Source: DASVUS01 sp036388675 | GTDB lineage: Bacteria; Armatimonadota; Abditibacteriia; Abditibacteriales; Abditibacteriaceae | Reading direction: 5' to 3' | Length of the DNA stretch: 64,000 nt | NCBI GenBank assembly: GCA_036388675.1 | Contig: DASVRI010000041.1 | Location: 1-64,000 of the forward strand | Shown: positions 57,059 through 64,000 of the stretch, piece after piece | Layout of the letters: every line of letters begins with the position of its first letter | Position numbering within the stretch: the stretch's first letter is position 1 | Position numbers and translations under genes: made by a program | Notes under the pieces: model-generated | Database searches by the model: none | What the model was told of the DNA's origin: nothing | The model's input: the letters and a program-made list of their open reading frames with translations, nothing else

Positions 57059-57703
57059 TCAACTATCTTCGAGCGACACATGCACGTCGTCGATTACTCG
57101 ATAAATGGCCTCGTGTCGCTTGAGCAAAACCACCTTACTACCAGCCGGAAACGTTTGTTCGTCGTTGTCCGGCTCCACCATCACATAATGGCTTCTTCCA
57201 AATCCGTCGCGCACCCGCGCTTCGGCGGGATGTCCGCGTCGCGCAGTTCCCACGGTGATTTCACCACCGCACCCCAGAAAGCTGTCGCGCGAAACGCTTT
57301 CGCTTTCGTCGCGTGGCAACACTTTCTTCAGGATGCCGCCCGCCAGTCGGGTTCCCGGCAGCGCAACAAGAAACGCCGGTAACAACGAGATGGGCAACGG
57401 CATCATGGCGCCGGTCGCGCTCTTGAGCAGCGTCTGCAACAACAGACCCGCGATGCCGAACGAAAGCAAGAACGTGATGAGCAGAATCATGCTCGGAATC
57501 TGCCCCACGTGGAGCCAACTCAGGAACTCGCCCCATGCACCATCGGCATCAATGTCGGCATCAACGTCCGCGTCCATGTCGCCGCCCATCACGCTCACGG
57601 CGCCGCCCAGCATCATTGACAGCACTTCGAGCGCGCCCAGCAGACCGACAATCGCCAGAGCGATCGTGAACGGCAGATTGGCCGGCGCACCCAAAATTCC
57701 CAT
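57059..57703 (-). CDS. YqiJ-like inner-membrane protein with OB-fold, flotillin partner
   Basis: 214 residues from ATG at 57703 with AGGAGG upstream; a start at 57754 is unlikely. Hydrophobic helices lie near 10-37, 67-95 and 100-120, separated by an Asp-rich loop (DMDADVDADIDADG). The soluble C-terminal part (about 135-210: GCGGEITVGTARRGHPAEARVRD, VMVEPDNDE, FPAGSKVVLLKRHEAIYRV) is an OB-like fold as in YqiJ/NfeD-type proteins. These work with flotillins in membrane organisation. It is 68 bases upstream of the flotillin gene, with a GAGTACTC between. Confidence 0.85.
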   Translation of the reverse strand: MGILGAPANLPFTIALAIVGLLGALEVLSMMLGGAVSVMGGDMDADVDADIDADGAWGEFLSWLHVGQIPSMILLITFLLSFGIAGLLLQTLLKSATGAMMPLPISLLPAFLVALPGTRLAGGILKKVLPRDESESVSRDSFLGCGGEITVGTARRGHPAEARVRDGFGRSHYVMVEPDNDEQTFPAGSKVVLLKRHEAIYRVIDDVHVSLEDS

Positions 57704-58090
57704 CGTTCCTGCCTCCTCTTCGCGAGCACCACGGGCTGACTGCGCCCCATTCAACGCTGACTGCGCCCGACTCGGCCCCGATTAATCCACATTATATTGG
57801 TTTCGATGTAAGTCATAGTAAGTATTTTTGAAATATATTTTCGACTACTCTGCACCTGCCTTACACAGCGCTTTCGATTGACCACGAGCAGCAAAGTTGT
57901 TAAATTGAGAAGCCATTAGCTGTCGCACTTGCGGCGCGTTTTCAAAGGTGTCTCACGAGTACTCGTAAGCCGGTTTACGACGCTGCGGCGAGGCAAGAGG
58001 GAAAGCGCACGTGGGAAATCCGGCGACGGCGCGTGTAAGCCTCCGAGGGTGTAACGATGCAGCCTCGAAACGCACGAAAGGAGCACGCCC
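57704..58090. other. 387-bp divergent intergenic region
   Basis: It separates the YqiJ-like gene (minus) from the threonine synthase gene (plus). AT-rich sequence near 57785-57850 may serve the minus-strand promoter. A candidate plus-strand promoter is at 57878-57905 and a CGAGTACTCG at 57957. AAAGGAG at 58076-58082 is the ribosome-binding site for the TTG start at 58091. No gene is seen. Confidence 0.5.
57878..57905 (+). promoter_or_regulatory. Candidate sigma-70 promoter for the threonine synthase operon
   Basis: TTGACC and TTAAAT are spaced by 16 bases. Transcription from here would give a leader of about 180 bases before the TTG start. Such matches arise by chance in AT-rich gaps, so support is modest. 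Confidence 0.35.
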
Positions 58091-59422
58091 TTGACGACTG
58101 CCGCTTCCGTCGAAAAGCTGGTAGATAAATCCATTCCGGATCAGTCCACCGCATCCGTGGCTGATGGTCACGCTGCAAATACTCAATCTGTCACTCCGTC
58201 GCGCCTCAAAGGCCTCAAGTGCCGCGAGTGCAGCGCGGCCTACGAACTGGCGCCCAAACACGTCTGCGAGTTCTGCTTTGGACCGCTCGAAGTCGAATAC
58301 GACTACGACGTGATTCAGAGCCTCATCTCACGGGAACGCATCAAGAACGGCCCGTATAACATCTGGCGCTACCAAGATTTGCTGCCGGTCGAGGGCACGC
58401 CGCGCGTCAACCTCGAAGCCGGGTTCACGCCCCTTGTGCGCGCCCACAACCTGGGTAAGTTGCTGGGCATCAAAGAACTGTACATCAAGAACGATACGGC
58501 CAACCCGACGTGGAGCTTTAAAGACCGTGTCGTTTCGGTTGCGCTAAGTCGCGCAGTGGAGTTCGGTTTCGATACGGCTGCCTGCGCCTCGACGGGCAAC
58601 CTGGCCAACAGCGTGGCGGCGCACGCGGCACACGCCGGCATGAAGTGCTTCGTCTTCATTCCCGCCGACCTCGAAGCCGGTAAAGTGATGAATTCGCTGG
58701 TATACAAACCAAATGTTGTGGCGGTGCGCGGCAACTACGACGAGGTCAACCGTCTTTGTAGCGAAATCGCCGACCGCAACCCGAGTTGGGCCTTTGTCAA
58801 CATCAACGTGCGCCCCTATTACAGCGAAGGCTCCAAAACCCTCGCCTATGAAGTCGCCGAACAACTGGGATGGCGCGCACCCGATCATGTGGTAATTCCC
58901 ATCGCTTCGGGTTCGATGCTGACCAAGATTCACAAAGGCTTCAACGAGTTCAAGAAGCTGGGCATCATCGAAGACCGTCCGGTAAAAATCAGCGGCGCTC
59001 AGGCGACGGGTTGCAATCCGGTGGCGCACGCTTTTGAAACCAACACCGACTTCATCAAGCCGGTGAAGCCGAACACCATCGCCAAGAGCCTGGCCATCGG
59101 CAACCCGGCGGATGGCTGGTATGCGCTCGACACCATCTGCAAAACCGGTGGTGCGGCGGCCCAGGTTACGGATGAAGAGATCGTGGACGGCATCAAGCTC
59201 CTGGCTGAAACCGAAGGAATCTTCACCGAAACGGCGGGCGGCGTCACCATCGGAGTACTCAAGAAGCTGGTGCAAGCTGGTAAAATCAACCCGGACGAAG
59301 TGACGGTTGCCTACATCACCGGCATTGGTCTCAAAACGCAGGAAGCCATCGCCGGCAAAGTCGGCGAGCCGCACACCATCGACCCGAATCTGAAATCGTT
59401 TGAAGAAACAGTGAAAATTTAA
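58091..59422 (+). CDS. thrC: Threonine synthase (PLP enzyme)
   Basis: 443 residues from TTG at 58091 with AAAGGAG eight bases upstream; no usable ATG is nearby. An N-terminal zinc ribbon is seen (CRECSAAYELAPKHVCEFCFG, near 39-60). The PLP lysine is in NPTWSFKDRVVSVAL (near 142). Further motifs are CASTGNLANSVAAHAAHAG and PIASGSMLTKIHKGFNE. It converts O-phosphohomoserine to threonine. The neighbours are a ThiS/MoaD-like sulfur carrier and a NIL-domain protein, both linked to sulfur transfer, which raises the question whether this paralogue makes homocysteine instead. Confidence 0.93.
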   Translation: MTTAASVEKLVDKSIPDQSTASVADGHAANTQSVTPSRLKGLKCRECSAAYELAPKHVCEFCFGPLEVEYDYDVIQSLISRERIKNGPYNIWRYQDLLPVEGTPRVNLEAGFTPLVRAHNLGKLLGIKELYIKNDTANPTWSFKDRVVSVALSRAVEFGFDTAACASTGNLANSVAAHAAHAGMKCFVFIPADLEAGKVMNSLVYKPNVVAVRGNYDEVNRLCSEIADRNPSWAFVNINVRPYYSEGSKTLAYEVAEQLGWRAPDHVVIPIASGSMLTKIHKGFNEFKKLGIIEDRPVKISGAQATGCNPVAHAFETNTDFIKPVKPNTIAKSLAIGNPADGWYALDTICKTGGAAAQVTDEEIVDGIKLLAETEGIFTETAGGVTIGVLKKLVQAGKINPDEVTVAYITGIGLKTQEAIAGKVGEPHTIDPNLKSFEETVKI

Positions 59423-59423
59423 C

Positions 59424-59490
59424 TGGGATAAACAGGATGAACGGGATAGATCGCTCTTCTCCCATCCCCTTTATCCCATTCATCCCTGTA
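59424..59490. repeat. GGGATGA-type intergenic hairpin
   Basis: AACAGGATGAACGGGATA and the following bases face CTTTATCCCATTCATCCCTG across about 20 bases, an imperfect inverted repeat built from GGGATGA-like units. It fills the gap after the threonine synthase gene. Confidence 0.6.
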
Positions 59491-59512
59491 AAAGTTTGAA
59501 GGAGAAATTGAA

Positions 59513-59788
59513 ATGGCTGTATTAGTTCGCATACCAACGCCGTTGCAGAAGCTGGTCGGAGATCAGGCCGAAGTTCAGGCGCAGGGCGGCACATTGCGCG
59601 AGGTCGTGGAATCACTGGCGCAGCAGAACGCCGAGTTCAAGACGCGTTTGCTCGATGACAGCGGCGAGTTGCGTCGTTTCGTCAACGTCTATGTCAACGA
59701 GGAAGACGTGCGCTTTCTGCAGAAGCTTGATACGCCTCTCAAAGATGGCGACGAAGTTTCCATTGTGCCCGCCATTGCCGGAGGCTAA
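59513..59788 (+). CDS. MoaD/ThiS-family sulfur carrier protein
   Basis: 91 residues with the ubiquitin-like fold: MAVLVRIPTPLQKLVGDQAEV, LREVVESLAQQNAEFKTRL, FVNVYVNEEDVRFLQ and DGDEVSIVPAIAGG. It ends exactly in Gly-Gly, as required for adenylation and thiocarboxylation. GGAG precedes the ATG. It follows threonine synthase and precedes a NIL-domain gene, an arrangement suggesting sulfur delivery for amino-acid synthesis (CysO-like) rather than molybdopterin, since a separate moaD lies at 9992. Confidence 0.9.
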   Translation: MAVLVRIPTPLQKLVGDQAEVQAQGGTLREVVESLAQQNAEFKTRLLDDSGELRRFVNVYVNEEDVRFLQKLDTPLKDGDEVSIVPAIAGG

Positions 59789-59794
59789 CAGCCA

Positions 59795-59837
59795 GGGATG
59801 AGGGATGAGCCGTTGCTCTTCTCTCATCCCTCATCCC
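59795..59837. repeat. GGGATGA-type intergenic hairpin
   Basis: GGGATGAGGGATGAG (59795-59809) pairs exactly with 59823-59837 across 13 bases, filling the gap between the sulfur-carrier and NIL-domain genes. It may sit in the mRNA of one operon. Confidence 0.75.
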
Positions 59838-59842
59838 CTACC

Positions 59843-60082
59843 ATGAAAGATCGCTTTCACCTGACGTTTCCGCGCGAGCGAGTACTCGAACCTGTAATGA
59901 GCAACGTCGCCAAGAAGTTCGACGTGCATTTCTCCATTCGTCGCGCCAGCGTTGAAACCGAAGGCGGCTGGATGGATTTGCAGCTCGAAGGTAGTGCCGA
60001 AGAAATCGAGCGCGTCATCGAATACGTCGAAAGCTGCGGCGTGCGCATCGACCCCATCGAGGGCGACATTATCGCCGGATAA
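59843..60082 (+). CDS. NIL-domain protein
   Basis: 79 residues from ATG at 59843 (MKDRFHLTFPRERVLEPVMSNVAKKFDV). The pattern F-HLTFP...EPV...A..FDV...I..A.VE...GWM.L.L.G....I...I.Y....GV..D matches the NIL (MetN C-terminal, ACT-like) domain. In transporters this domain binds methionine; stand-alone copies occur near sulfur-amino-acid genes. Here it likely senses or handles a sulfur metabolite with the adjacent carrier, which is inference. The start is followed within 45 bases by a CGAGTACTCG. Confidence 0.88.
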   Translation: MKDRFHLTFPRERVLEPVMSNVAKKFDVHFSIRRASVETEGGWMDLQLEGSAEEIERVIEYVESCGVRIDPIEGDIIAG

Positions 60083-60088
60083 CGAACA

Positions 60089-60170
60089 GGGATGAGGTGA
60101 AAGGGATGAGGGACGAGTACTCGATTACGAGGCTATTTCCTCATCCCTTTCACCTCGTCCCTCATCCCTT
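60089..60170. repeat. GGGATGA-type hairpin with CGAGTACTCG in the loop
   Basis: GAGGTGAAAGGGATGAGG (60094-60111) pairs exactly with 60139-60156. Additional GGGATGAGG/CCTCATCCC units flank it. The 27-base loop contains CGAGTACTCG at 60114-60123. It occupies the gap before the epimerase gene. Confidence 0.8.
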
Positions 60171-60172
60171 TT

Positions 60173-61222
60173 ATGAAACTTCTCATCACGGGCGGAACAG
60201 GTTTTCTGGGTTGTCATGTGTCATCGCGTTTTCTGCGTGAAGGCTGGGACGTGCGCTTGCTCGACGTCTTGCCGCTCACCGAGCCGGAATTATTGGACGC
60301 GCAACGCGAAGGCCGCGTTGAAGTTGTGGAAGGAGATGTCGCTGATCAACAAGTTGTAGACCGCGCGTCTGAAGGCATTGATGCCACGGTGCACACGGCG
60401 GCGGCGCTGCCCATCCAGGGCAACCGCGAGAAGATCATGGGCACCAACGTCGGCGGCACGCAGAACGCCTTACAGGCCGCCAAGAAGCACGGCGTCGGCA
60501 AGGTGATTCACATCTCGACCACAGCGGTGTATGGTGTACCGAAGATTCACCCGTTGTATGAGACTTCGCCCATCATTCCGTTGGGCTTGTATGGCGAGTC
60601 AAAAGTCGCCGCCGAAGAAGCCTGTCACATGGCGCAGCAGGACGGCGTCGATGTGACCATCATTCGTCCCAAGACATTCATCGGCACCGGACGTTTAGGC
60701 ATCTTTCAGATTCTGTTCGAGTGGATTCGCGAAGGCCATCGCATTCCCATCATCGGCACGGGCAACAACAAGTATCAGTTGCTCAGTGTTGACGACTTGG
60801 TCGATGCGATTTACCGTTCGACGGTGCAGCCGAACAAGAACGAAACTTTCAACATCGGCGCCAGGGAATATGGCACCGTGCGCCAAGATTTGGGTGCGCT
60901 CTTAAAACACGCGCGCAGTGGTTCGCGCCTGGTGCCGATGGCGCCGTGGCTGGTGCAACCCGTCTTGCGAGTACTCGAACTGGCCAAGCTGTCACCCCTT
61001 GTCGAGTGGCACTACAAAACTGCCAATCAGGATTCGTTTGTCGATTGCTCGCACGCCGAAGAAGTACTCGGTTGGAAAGCGGAGAAGTCGAACGCGCAAA
61101 CTCTCATCGAAACCTACGACTGGTATATGCAGCACTATGAAGAGTATCTCGACAAAGTGGGCATGACGCACCGCGTCGCGTGGGATCAGGGCGCACTCAA
61201 CTGGTTCAAGAAAATTGCATAA
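60173..61222 (+). CDS. NAD-dependent epimerase/dehydratase (extended SDR)
   Basis: 349 residues. The NAD-binding GGTGFLG loop is at 7-13. HTAAALP, the catalytic YGESKVAAE (Tyr near 141, Lys near 145) and ISTTAVYG are typical of extended short-chain dehydrogenases. IIRPKTFIGTGRLGIF and LSVDDLVDAIYRS follow. The family includes nucleotide-sugar epimerases and sterol-type dehydrogenases; the substrate is unknown. It is the fourth plus-strand gene after thrC, and its start directly follows the hairpin element. Contains one exact and one near copy of GAGTACTC. Confidence 0.88.
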   Translation: MKLLITGGTGFLGCHVSSRFLREGWDVRLLDVLPLTEPELLDAQREGRVEVVEGDVADQQVVDRASEGIDATVHTAAALPIQGNREKIMGTNVGGTQNALQAAKKHGVGKVIHISTTAVYGVPKIHPLYETSPIIPLGLYGESKVAAEEACHMAQQDGVDVTIIRPKTFIGTGRLGIFQILFEWIREGHRIPIIGTGNNKYQLLSVDDLVDAIYRSTVQPNKNETFNIGAREYGTVRQDLGALLKHARSGSRLVPMAPWLVQPVLRVLELAKLSPLVEWHYKTANQDSFVDCSHAEEVLGWKAEKSNAQTLIETYDWYMQHYEEYLDKVGMTHRVAWDQGALNWFKKIA

Positions 61223-61230
61223 CGACGAGC

Positions 61231-61374
61231 CAACAGGGATGAAGGGGATGAAGGAGATAGGCCGAAGAAATTCTTTTCTGTAAGTTCTTGCTATTTAGAT
61301 GTAGCCGGCTTGATTCCGCGCTAATTCCATGGGGACGAACGCGATTATCCCGTTCATCCTCTTCATCCCTGTTG
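61231..61374. repeat. GGGATGA-type hairpin with a long loop
   Basis: CAACAGGGATGAAG (61231-61244) pairs exactly with 61361-61374; the arms continue with GGGATGAAGG-like and TTCATCCT-like units. The loop is about 115 bases. It occupies the gap between the epimerase and pabB genes. Confidence 0.7.
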
Positions 61375-61381
61375 ATTTTCC

Positions 61382-62569
61382 ATGTTTCCACGTCGCATGG
61401 TGCTCGATTTTGAAGGCCGCCGCCTGCAAGGTGTGCGGCCTTTTGCTGTTTTTGAAACCAAAGACGGCGCGTGGACGTGGCACAGCGAACGGGCGCACTT
61501 TCCTTTTCACGATGGTCACGGCAATCCGCTTAACGAAATTCAAGTGGCCTTAGCTTGGTGTCGTGAAAATGTTAATAACGGCGGCGCAGCGATTGGTTTC
61601 TTAGCCTATGACCTGGCGCGACAAATTGAGCTGCGCGCCTTTCTTCCAACGTCGCCGCGTGATGATCTGCACATTCCCGATGCGCGACTTGTTTTTTACG
61701 AAGCACTGCACAGTGCGCCCATCGAGTACTCGCATAGCGCAACAGCCACACGCCGCGAAGACGATGTTGCGGCGCAGCCGGAATATCTGCAAGCCATCGA
61801 GCGCATTCAGGCTTATATCGCTGCGGGCGATATTTATCAGGCAAATTTTACGCAACGCTTTTACGAGCCGCTGCCCTGCCCGCCCGATCAACTGTATGAT
61901 AATCTGTGCGGCGCGCACCCGATGCCATTTTCCGCGTTGCTGCATTGGAACGATCTTTCTATCGTATCCAATTCGCCCGAACGGTTTTTAAAGCTGCATA
62001 ATAACACGTTGACGGCACAACCAATCAAGGGCACGGTGCGGCGCGGCGGAACGGCTGAGGAAGACGAGTACTCGAAAGACGCTTTACGCAATTCCATCAA
62101 AGACCGCGCCGAGAACGTGATGATCGTTGATCTGCTGCGCAACGATCTGGGACGCGTTTGCCGCTGGGGCAGCGTGCGCGTGCCACAATTGTTTGAAGTG
62201 CAATCGTTTCCCACCTTACATCATCTGGTGTCAACCGTGAGCGGCGAATTGCGGCCCGATTGCGACGCCGTGGATGCAATGCGCGCCTGCTTCCCGTGTG
62301 GCTCGATTACAGGCGCGCCGAAGATACGCGCCATGCAAATCATCGACGAACTGGAGGCGACACGACGTGGCGTGGCAATGGGCGCTATCGGCTACTTCGC
62401 ATTCAATGGCGACATGGACTGGAATGTCGCTATTCGCACCATCACTTGCAAAAACAACGTGGCCTATTTCCACGTTGGCGGCGGCATCGTGGCCGACAGC
62501 ACGGCGCAAGATGAGCACTCGGAAATGCGGTTGAAGGCGCAGGCGCTGCGGACGGCACTGGCCACCTGA
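61382..62569 (+). CDS. pabB: Aminodeoxychorismate synthase component I (PabB-like)
   Basis: 395 residues, shorter than E. coli PabB (about 450). Chorismate-binding motifs are clear: GDIYQANFTQRF, SNSPERFL, PIKGTVRRG with the PabB-type Lys, ENVMIVDLLRNDLGRVC, VQSFPTLHHLVSTVSGEL, FPCGSITGAPKIRAMQIIDELE and VGGGIVADSTAQDEHSEMRLKAQAL. It aminates chorismate to aminodeoxychorismate for folate synthesis with a PabA glutaminase, which is not in the window. No 4-amino-4-deoxychorismate lyase is fused. Two CGAGTACTCG copies lie inside. Confidence 0.92.
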   Translation: MFPRRMVLDFEGRRLQGVRPFAVFETKDGAWTWHSERAHFPFHDGHGNPLNEIQVALAWCRENVNNGGAAIGFLAYDLARQIELRAFLPTSPRDDLHIPDARLVFYEALHSAPIEYSHSATATRREDDVAAQPEYLQAIERIQAYIAAGDIYQANFTQRFYEPLPCPPDQLYDNLCGAHPMPFSALLHWNDLSIVSNSPERFLKLHNNTLTAQPIKGTVRRGGTAEEDEYSKDALRNSIKDRAENVMIVDLLRNDLGRVCRWGSVRVPQLFEVQSFPTLHHLVSTVSGELRPDCDAVDAMRACFPCGSITGAPKIRAMQIIDELEATRRGVAMGAIGYFAFNGDMDWNVAIRTITCKNNVAYFHVGGGIVADSTAQDEHSEMRLKAQALRTALAT

Positions 62570-62596
62570 AATCAGACGACGATAATGGCCGCGTTT

Positions 62597-63208
62597 TTAT
62601 GAAATCGGTGCGCCGATTTGCACATCAATGGACAGTAATTTCCACTGCGCATCCTCCCGCACGTAACGGTTGCGAAAGTAAACCGGCAGTGGCTGCACGG
62701 GGAAGTATCCCGCGAGAGTGAGCACTCCACCTTCATCAATGGACGGCCCCGGCTGCAAGACGGCACTCTCATTTTCGATTGCCCGGATGTTGGTTTTGTG
62801 GTCGATGAAGCTCCCAAACGCCCGGCGCATCTGCTGCGGGGAGAACTGTGCCGCAAACTCGGTTGCCACCGTGGCGTGAAAGGCCGCGAAATCGTCCTTC
62901 TGCACCGCGTTATTGAAGAGGAGCAATGTGTCCCTGGCAAGCTGCCGCATTTGATCTTGCGAGGGAACAGCACCCTGAGAATTGTCACGCGAAGCGAAAG
63001 TGCGTTGTCCCGCCAGGCCCGACGTATCGATTGTGTTGCGGCCCATTCGGGAGCGCGCGAAGAGCAACACAACAACAAGAAGCGTGAGGCCCCCACAACC
63101 CAAGCTGAATGTTTTCACAGGCGAGCGTCTGCGCCGCGTCCGAATGTGTGAATCTGTCGATGCTGAGTTCGTGGAAACCATGGACGGCCTGGAAGGAGGA
63201 GTTTGCAT
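62597..63208 (-). CDS. Membrane-anchored NTF2-like (DUF4864-like) protein, function unknown
   Basis: 203 residues. A basic cytoplasmic start (RTRRRRSPVKTF) leads into one membrane helix (about 34-52, LGCGGLTLLVVVLLFA), then an extracytoplasmic domain. The region from about 85 to 200 (QMRQLARDTLLLFNNAVQKDDFAAFHATVA, FSPQQMRRAFGSFIDHKTNI, LTLAGYFPVQPLPVYFRNRYVREDAQWKLLSIDVQIG) has an NTF2-like helix-strand pattern. The family call is tentative. It is convergent with pabB and divergent from the last gene. Confidence 0.68.
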   Translation of the reverse strand: MQTPPSRPSMVSTNSASTDSHIRTRRRRSPVKTFSLGCGGLTLLVVVLLFARSRMGRNTIDTSGLAGQRTFASRDNSQGAVPSQDQMRQLARDTLLLFNNAVQKDDFAAFHATVATEFAAQFSPQQMRRAFGSFIDHKTNIRAIENESAVLQPGPSIDEGGVLTLAGYFPVQPLPVYFRNRYVREDAQWKLLSIDVQIGAPIS

Positions 63209-63290
63209 ATCCGAGCACAGGGTATGACCCCAATATTATACACAGGACGCAAAAACCGTGTGACGTTGCCCGGCAGTGACGAGCGGCACG

Positions 63291-63320
63291 TTGCGTTTAC
63301 GCATGGGAGCGGTTTATAAT
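63291..63320 (+). promoter_or_regulatory. Sigma-70-type promoter with perfect TATAAT
   Basis: TTGCGT and TATAAT are separated by 18 bases. Transcription would begin near 63327, only about five bases before the GTG at 63332, implying a nearly leaderless mRNA for the following gene. Confidence 0.55.
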
Positions 63321-63331
63321 GTCGCTCGGAA

Positions 63332-64000
63332 GTGCGACTTTTCTACCTCATCAATAGCTGGGCCGGGCGCAACGATTTCGCAGATGCGACGCTGCGCCTT
63401 TTTTACGTCAGTGCTGTCCCGTTGCTCGCAACGGCGCTGGCGGCGCTGCTCATTTTCCTGCCGAGGCACCCCTGGCGTGTTACGGGACGGTTTTCGCATC
63501 GCGAAGTGCCTTCGGGCCGCATCCTGCTGGCTACAGCCCTGGCAATTGCCGCCTGCGCCTTGCTGATGAGCGCGGTTAATAGCGGCTCGCTACGTTTTTT
63601 CAATGCCGAAATTCTGTCCCCACGTCCTTTTGTCACACACCGCGTGAATGCGCTGGTGATCGAGCCAAACGACAACTCGTTTCCCTCACCCGAAGTAATG
63701 ATCGCTGCCGTGCTGGCTGTCGCCATTTGGGCTGTGTATCCGCGCGCCGTGGTGATAGCTCTTGCGGCTTTATTACTATTCGGCTTCACCCGAATTTTCT
63801 GCGGTGCCAACTATCCCGTTGATGTTGTGGCCGGCGCTACGACGGGAGCGGCGCTATGTGCTTTGTCGCTGGCCCTCTGGGGTGTTTCGCTTTCGCTGCC
63901 CGCTAAAGAAGGCCGTCTGGTGTGGCGTGTGCGTCACCAGGCCGGTTTTTCATCGGCCACTGTGCTGCTGGTCGTTGTGGCTTCGCTGCTTTCGCTGGCA
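63332..64000 (+). CDS. PAP2-like membrane protein lacking catalytic histidines (partial)
   Basis: At least 223 residues, running off the window end in an open frame. GTG at 63332 gives MRLFYLINSWAGRNDFADATL, matching the start of BcrC-type undecaprenyl diphosphatases. Several hydrophobic helices follow. The motif-1 end SPRPFVTHRVN is kept. Motif 2, normally SFPSxH, reads SFPSPEV. Motif 3, normally GxHYPxD, reads GANYPVDV. Both catalytic histidines are therefore replaced, so phosphatase activity is doubtful. It might be a lipid-binding relative or have a different chemistry. Confidence 0.78.
   Translation, partial: MRLFYLINSWAGRNDFADATLRLFYVSAVPLLATALAALLIFLPRHPWRVTGRFSHREVPSGRILLATALAIAACALLMSAVNSGSLRFFNAEILSPRPFVTHRVNALVIEPNDNSFPSPEVMIAAVLAVAIWAVYPRAVVIALAALLLFGFTRIFCGANYPVDVVAGATTGAALCALSLALWGVSLSLPAKEGRLVWRVRHQAGFSSATVLLVVVASLLSLA

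Overview
The window reads as a piece of chromosome from a free-living, Gram-negative-type, moderately GC-rich bacterium of a deep-branching lineage. Armatimonadota or Abditibacteriota (FBP) would fit, but this is inferred from gene content only. Supporting signs are an RND-type membrane fusion protein, tad pilus genes, the MEP isoprenoid pathway, and an RpoD-like sigma factor and RNA polymerase subunits with unusual Asn/Gly-rich or acidic tails. I see no tRNA, rRNA or CRISPR array.

The most striking property is not a gene. The palindrome GAGTACTC occurs about 55 times by eye in 64 kb, where about one is expected by chance, and roughly half of the copies extend to CGAGTACTCG. Copies lie in every reading frame, in short gaps inside operons, and at the tips of hairpins. 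They are absent from one 6.8-kb stretch (47.3-54.1 kb) that holds a restriction-modification-like and defence-like island. This resembles the cyanobacterial HIP1 phenomenon with a different word.

Layout. 1-1.7 kb: what looks like the distal end of an integron cassette array, with attC-like sites, a reversed DUF433/DUF5615 toxin-antitoxin cassette and two small membrane-protein cassettes. 1.7-2.8 kb: DinB and SnoaL-like genes, a terminator and an IS110 remnant. 2.85-7.3 kb: tadA-tadB-tadC on the minus strand, with an unusual TadA whose N-domain is duplicated. 8-12.8 kb: sigma-70, moaD-moaE and a DinG helicase. 13-16.8 kb: secreted FGE-like protein, a PH-like protein, an unknown and a secreted glycoside hydrolase. 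16.9-21.9 kb: glgA, an NlpC/P60 hydrolase and a membrane fusion protein. 22.2-29.5 kb: an eight-gene exopolysaccharide-type operon with four glycosyltransferases, a PAP2 phosphatase, an acyl carrier protein and two exosortase-A-associated-type hydrolases lacking a serine nucleophile. 29.7-35.9 kb: HNH-repeat protein, hpf, ispF, a zinc ribbon, ispD, a PIN-TRAM protein and radA. 36.2-37.7 kb: secreted DUF4832-type protein. 37.9-47.0 kb: rpoB-rpoC without adjacent ribosomal protein genes.

47.5-55.1 kb is accessory. It holds a MerR-like regulator, a large N6-adenine methyltransferase and a PD-(D/E)XK-like nuclease in a translationally coupled operon, then a methyltransferase remnant, a frameshifted AAA ATPase, an intact second methyltransferase, and a Phd/PIN toxin-antitoxin pair. 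55.2-57.7 kb: flotillin (YqiK/FloT-like) with its YqiJ-like partner. 58.1-62.6 kb: threonine synthase-like protein, a ThiS/MoaD-type sulfur carrier, a NIL-domain protein, an NAD-dependent epimerase and pabB, separated by GGGATGA-type hairpins. 62.6-64 kb: a membrane-anchored NTF2-like protein and a partial PAP2-like protein without its catalytic histidines.
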